Position numbers and translations under genes: made by a program. From assembly GCA_002914805.1 (NCBI GenBank), contig JXTB01000335.1:277998-341997 (forward strand): a stretch of 64,000 nt of DNA, given 5' to 3'. Below the pieces are notes generated by a model. The model was not told where the DNA came from. It was given only the letters and a program-made list of their open reading frames with translations, and searched no databases. Shown one piece after another: positions 59,022 to 64,000 of this stretch. This DNA comes from Parasponia andersonii. Lineage: Eukaryota > Streptophyta > Magnoliopsida > Rosales > Cannabaceae. Each line of letters starts with the position of its first letter. Positions within the stretch are counted from its first letter, which is position 1.

Positions 59022-62000
59022 TCAAGGTATGACTTCCGGTCCATGGTGCTCGTACAGGTTTTGAACATTGAAGGTCTTAAAAATTGTGTAGCTATCTGTT
59101 AGATCAATGACATATGCACTATCATTAATCTTTTGAATAATACAAAAGGGGCCAATTTTTTTCTGCTTAAGTTTATTGTATTCTCCTGTTGGAAGTCTTT
59201 CTTTACGTAAATGAACCATTACAAAATTACCCTCTTTGAAAGTCTTGAATCTTCTGTACTTGTCAGCGTTAGCCTTGTATTTTGCAGTGGACTCTTCTAA
59301 CTTTCTTTTCACTTCTTCATAGATATTGATCGCCTTATTAATCAAATGATCAGCAATAATGCTCATCCCTGGAAGTTTTGGTAAAGGTACCAAGTCGAGA
59401 GTATGCAACGGAGGACAAATATAAACAATTTTAAATGTAGATTTACTGCTGGAACGATTTAGCACATTGTTGTAAGCAAACTCAGCTTGCAGTAGAACAT
59501 TCTCCCATTATCTTGGGTTTTCTTTAATCAAGTACCGTAAAATATTGCCCAGTGTGCGATTAGTGACTTCAGTTTGCCCATCTGTTTGGGGATGACAAGT
59601 GCTACTAAATTGCAAGGTGATATCAAGTCTCTTCCACAAAGTGCGCCAAAAATGACTGAGGAATTTACTATCGTGATCAGAGACTATTATCCTTGGTAAC
59701 CCATGCAGACGAACAATCTCTCGAAAGAACAATTGAGCAGTATGGGTAGCATCTAAAGTTTTCTTGCAAAGAATAAAATGAGCCATTTTTGAAAAATGAT
59801 CTACCATAACAAAGATAGAATCCGAACCTTTTTGTGTTCGCAGTAGTCTTAAGATGAAATCCATAGACAAATCTTCCCAAAGTGCATCAGGAATAGGAAG
59901 TGGTATGTACAACCCAGTGTTTTGAGCTTGTCCTTTTGCAGTCTGGCATATATAACAATGCTTGAAAAACTTCTTGACATCATGCTTAAGATGTGGCCAA
60001 AAGTATCGAGCTTCCACTGATGAAACAGCTTTGTCTCATCCCATATGTCCTCCAAACCCTCCTGCGTATAGTTCCTAAATGATGTGTTCTCAGAGAGATC
60101 CTCGTGAAATACATAAACAATTTTCAAAGAATAGAAAACCATCATGTATTTGATGTTTATTTGCAACTCCATTAATGCATTTCTCCCATGCTTCCTTGAA
60201 ATCTTCATCATTAGTATATAAGTCTTTCAAATAATCAAAACCGATTATTTTATTTTGAACAGCAGTTAGTAATATAATTCAGCGACTCAATGCATCAGCA
60301 ACATTGTTTAATTGTCCTGACTTATGCTTGAGAGAGAAAGTGAACTTCTAGATGTAGGAAATCCATCAAACATACATTTGATTTGGTTTGAAAGAATTGT
60401 TGAGGTACTTAAGAGCTTGATGATCCATATTGAGGATGAATTCCTTCTGCACTAGATACGGCTCCCATTGTTGTAATGTACGAACAATCGCATATAATTC
60501 TTGTTCGTATGTTGACCACTTCTTTCTGGCATCACTGAGCTTTTCACTAAAGAAAGCTATTGGCTTCATCTCTTGGGATTGAACAGCTCCAACTCCTATG
60601 CCAGAAGCATCACAGTTGACTTCGAAAATTTTGTCAAAGTCAGGAAGTGCAAGGATGGGAGCATTTGTGAGTTTTTCCTTCAAGACAGCAAAACTCTGTT
60701 CTGCTTCTTCTATCCAAGGAATTGCTTTTACTTCAAACAATCGGTGAGCAGTGCGGCTATAGTGCTGAATTTCCTCACAAATCATCTATAGAACATTGCA
60801 AGACCATGAAAACTCTGAACTTCTATAATGGTCTTCGGTATTAGCCATTCTCGGATAGCCTTTACTTTATCTTGATCGACTTTGATTCAGTCAGAACTTA
60901 CAACAAAGTCCAAGAAGACTAAGCTGTCAGTCATGAAGCTACATTTCTTCAGGTTGACATACAACTGATTTTTACGAAGTGTATTAAAAATTTCGGTTAA
61001 GTGTTGTAGATGCTCTTTCTCATTCTGACTATAGACTAAAATGTCATCAAAATAAACTACGACAAATCTTCTAATGAAGGGTTGGAATACCTGATTCATT
61101 AACCTCATGAAATTACTCAGGGCATTGGATAGACCGAACGACATAAATAACCACTCGTATAGTCCTTCATGTGTTTTGAATGCAGTCTTCCATTCATCTC
61201 CAGGATGAATACGAATCTGATGGTATCCGCTCCGTAAATCAATCTTGGAAAAGAGCTTTGATCCTCCCAATCTATCAAGCATGTCATCCAATCGTGGGGT
61301 AGAAAATCGATATCGTATCGTAATCTTGTTGATGGCTCGACTATCAACGCACATCCTCCAGCTTCCGTCTTTTTTCGGTGTTAGGAGTACAGGTACAGCC
61401 ACATGGCTCATACTTTCTCTAATCATTCCTTTCTTGAGGAGATCTTGGACTTGTATTTGTAGGATCTCATACTCCTTAGGACTCATGCAGTAGTACGGTA
61501 GACTTAGTAGACTTACTTCAGGAACAAGATCAATCTGATGTTGAATATTTCGTAGGGGTGGTAAGCCAGTGGGTAACTCCTTAGGAATGATATCTTCAAA
61601 TTTCAGACAATAATATTTGAACTTTTACAGGAATATTGGTAGGAGTATGTGTCTCTTTAGGTACAAAAAGAAGGTTGGTCCTGGTAGGGGTTGCTTGGTT
61701 ATTTTGTAGCTTCAGAGGAGCCAGAGTAATCTTCATATCATCCTTGTGGAAGCTGCATGTGTTAGCTTTACCATTATGTATAGTATTTAAATCGAATTGC
61801 CACAGTCAACCAAGCAACATATGACAAGTATCCATATCAACAATATCACATAATACCTCATCTTTGTATTTACCGATGGAGAAAGGAACTCGATATTGTC
61901 ATGTTACCTTTGTTTCACCGACATCCTTGATCTAGCCAATGCGATACGGCGCAGTATGTGGTTGGGTTTGTAGTTGTAACTTGTCCACCATAGTTTTTGA

Positions 62001-63319
62001 TACTATGTTCTCGCTACTCCCACTATCAATGATAAGATCACACACTCGTTGTTCAATCGTACAGCAAGTTTTGAAGATGTTGTATCGTTGCATATCCTCT
62101 TCTTTCTTTGGTGTATACGTCAATCATCTTATCACCAAGGAAATACCTTCATCTCTATAAATGACTTCCTCAGGTTCAACTTCATCTACGTACTCCTTAT
62201 TCTCGAAATACGTCTCGTCTCTTTCGATATAGTCATCATATGTGGTTAGATTGACGGGTCTGTTCTGACAATATTGATTTGAATAGTGGCCTGTTTGTCC
62301 ATAACGATAACATTTATTACCTCTCGGGACTGCATAAGGGTTGTTAGTGTTGTTTTTGGCTACTTCTCTTTGTGGTCGAGCGGTTGGTTGGTTGTGAGAA
62401 GGAGTTGGTCTTATTGCTTCATCGTGTGGTCTTACCATGGCCTTCACTTTACTCAAATCAGATCTTTGTGGTGGTGAAGAGGATTGTGCAGTTGTTAGAT
62501 TGCGATTTGTCCTTTTGTTGAGTTGAGTTTCAATTTTCAAAACGAATTGAATTACGCTGGACAAAGTATTATGAGATTGTTTGAATATCTCATCTTGTAT
62601 GTTTGTACAAAGTCCATCAATAAATCTTGAAATCTTTTGACTTTCGGATTTGCGAATGTCGACTCGGGTAGCCAGTTTGTGAAACTCGGTTACATATACT
62701 TGTACTGTCCGGTATGCTTGTCAGCAATGTTGATATCGACTGAAAAGTGCTTGTTCGTAATCTGGAGGTAGGAAGGGCTCGATCATCAATTGTTTCATTC
62801 GCCGCCAAGTGTGAACTTTGTTTCTCCTTTGCCGAATTCGTGTCATTTGTAATTGATCCCACCAAGCTAACGCGCCTTTTTTAAGTCGATAAGCCACCAA
62901 TTTGACCTTCATGTGTTCTTGCGTACCCCAATATTCAAAGAACTTCTCTACTTCAGCTAGCCAATCAAGGAATTCTTCAATCACGAATAGACCATTAAAT
63001 TGCAGAATCTCGATCTTCATGCGGTAGTCATTTTGCGAGGTCCTTGGTTGTTTTTGGGCATGGATGGTCCTTCATCACCTTCACTAGAATCTTCATCTTG
63101 GAAAAGTTGATTTCGATGCCGCCTAAAATTTCTAAGAGGATCAACTTCGTCATGTTTTCGTTGCTCATAATTATTATTTTGTCTCCCTAGAAAGTGTTGA
63201 GTTAAATTCGTAAGCATTGTCTCTAGATTCTGTAATCTTCTATTAAGTGCACCCACAGACTCTTTTATTGCGAACTCTTCTACAATGAGATTTTGTTGGC
63301 TAGATTCTCCGTCTGACAT
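59022..63319 (-). pseudogene. gag-pol of element C with stops and frameshifts
   Basis: From the ATG at 63319: a gag domain (63020-62720, FLDWLAEVEKFFEYWG); a zinc knuckle CYRYGQTGHYSNQYC near 62310-62270, in which the second Cys is Tyr; protease LIIDSGSSENIV near 62040-62000; reverse transcriptase (61486-60887) with [12 protein letters not shown] and the catalytic YFDDILVYS near 61060-61030; RNase H (60785-60366); and integrase (60017-59508) with [16 protein letters not shown] and the PQTDGQTEV end of the core. A C-terminal basic domain ends near 59022. The frame changes at least five times. The protein wording is close to element A, so both are Ty3/gypsy of related type. Confidence 0.92.
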
Positions 63320-63702
63320 CTTTTTTTTTTTTTTTTTTNTTTTTGCTTTTATAGGAAAGAAAATAGTACATACTCTTAAAAGTAAAGAAAAATAGAACTC
63401 TCAAAAATCTAAACAATAAAAAAAATAAAGCTTACAAAAATATATATATTACCTTAAAGGAATGAAGCAAGTTCTCCAAGGAGGAAACCTTGATATACGT
63501 CATTTTTTTTTTTGGAAACAAAGATAATGTATAGAAGGGTTATATGTGTATGTATGGTAAATAATTATTGTAGGAAGGTGATGATGAGGATTAGATAACG
63601 AAGATGATGATGAAATAGGGAGACTTTTTTTTAATGGAAATAGTGTAGGGTGACGGTAACAGGAAAGCTCTGTCTGATACAGAGATAGGTTCTGGTACCA
63701 AT

Positions 63703-64000
63703 TGATGCAGCGAGTCGCTAGATTTTGCTCTAACTTGCGTTCTCACAACGAGAAAAGAAATAAGAAAAATTCTCAAAGAGAATTTAGAAGAGAAAATTAA
63801 GATTTGATTGACGATTGGATGATTACAACACTTGCCAATGAAGACAATTTATACAAGTTTAGGATTAATCTAAACCATCTAATAAAATAATTCTAAGAAA
63901 CTTACAACTATACACCTAGCATCTACCAACCAAACATACTTAAATTGTTCACCTAACAAGCTTCAAATAAACAAATTGTTCACATAATACACTTTAAATA
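63703..64000 (-). repeat. 5' LTR of element C (partial)
   Basis: Matches 58527 onward with scattered substitutions. About 298 bp are inside the window; by comparison roughly 156 bp more should follow. Confidence 0.9.

Larger units (their letters stand above)
58527..64000 (-). mobile_element. Ty3/gypsy LTR retrotransposon C, minus strand, cut by window end
   Basis: The left (3') LTR is 58527-58980 and the right (5') LTR starts at 63703 and runs off the window. Both start TGAYGCARY..GTCGCTAGATTT on the plus strand. The primer site, read on the minus strand just inside the 5' LTR, is TGGTACCAGAACC, which resembles the initiator-Met tRNA complement with changes. The polypurine tract AAGAGGGGGAGAAC borders the 3' LTR. 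gag-pol lies between them. The left-flank bases ATAAC (58522-58526) should reappear beyond the window. Confidence 0.92.

Overview
The window is nuclear DNA of a flowering plant, most likely a eudicot (perhaps a woody rosid, which is inference). The evidence is AT-rich intergenic DNA, GT..AG introns, an AP2/ERF factor, a plant GH28 pectinase-like gene, a receptor-kinase-type pseudokinase, three Ty3/gypsy LTR retrotransposons, hAT and Tourist-like DNA transposons, and a nuclear copy of mitochondrial DNA. There are two runs of N (38983-39009 and 51465-51533) and a single N at 63339. I saw no tRNA, rRNA or CRISPR.

Layout. 1-1020: nothing recognised. 1022-3661: three tandem copies of a ~0.82 kb LTR-like unit. 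5471-6400 (+): intronless group A-6 DREB/ERF gene. 7415-12080 (-): complete 16-exon gene for the DNA primase small subunit (455 aa), with two E2F-type sites and a G-box upstream. 12778-17400: decayed hAT transposon whose transposase is interrupted by a second, non-autonomous hAT element (8-bp target duplication) and which carries a 78-bp minisatellite. 22151-27074 (+): five-exon secreted polygalacturonase-like gene (447 aa) that lacks the usual GH28 histidine. 27423-28115 (-): secreted His-rich protein, convergent with the previous gene.

29199-34632 (+): complete Ty3/gypsy element with LTRs, a 5-bp duplication and one long gag-pol frame cut only by stop codons. 36300-36735: nuclear copy of mitochondrial rpl2 with the tail of its group II intron, followed by a 104-bp tandem duplication. 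39443-40150 and 40447-40625: MITEs. 43504-45452 (+): two-exon pseudokinase of LRR-III receptor-kinase type without ectodomain or membrane segment. 45541-56251 (+): 10.7 kb Tat-like Ty3/gypsy element with two RNase H domains and a separate, spliced-looking ANTISENSE gene between integrase and 3' LTR. About 56900-57230 (-): relic of a plant RNase H-like domain. 58527-64000 (-): third Ty3/gypsy element, its 5' LTR cut by the window end.

The host genes do not form a pathway: replication (primase), transcription (ERF), cell wall (GH28), a secreted protein and probable signalling (pseudokinase) sit as islands between transposons. Nothing here is clearly a new biological system. The most unusual item is the antisense gene of the 10.7 kb element. 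The most informative general pattern is that nearly all stop codons breaking the retrotransposon frames and the mitochondrial copy are single C:G to T:A transitions, as expected from decay of methylated DNA.
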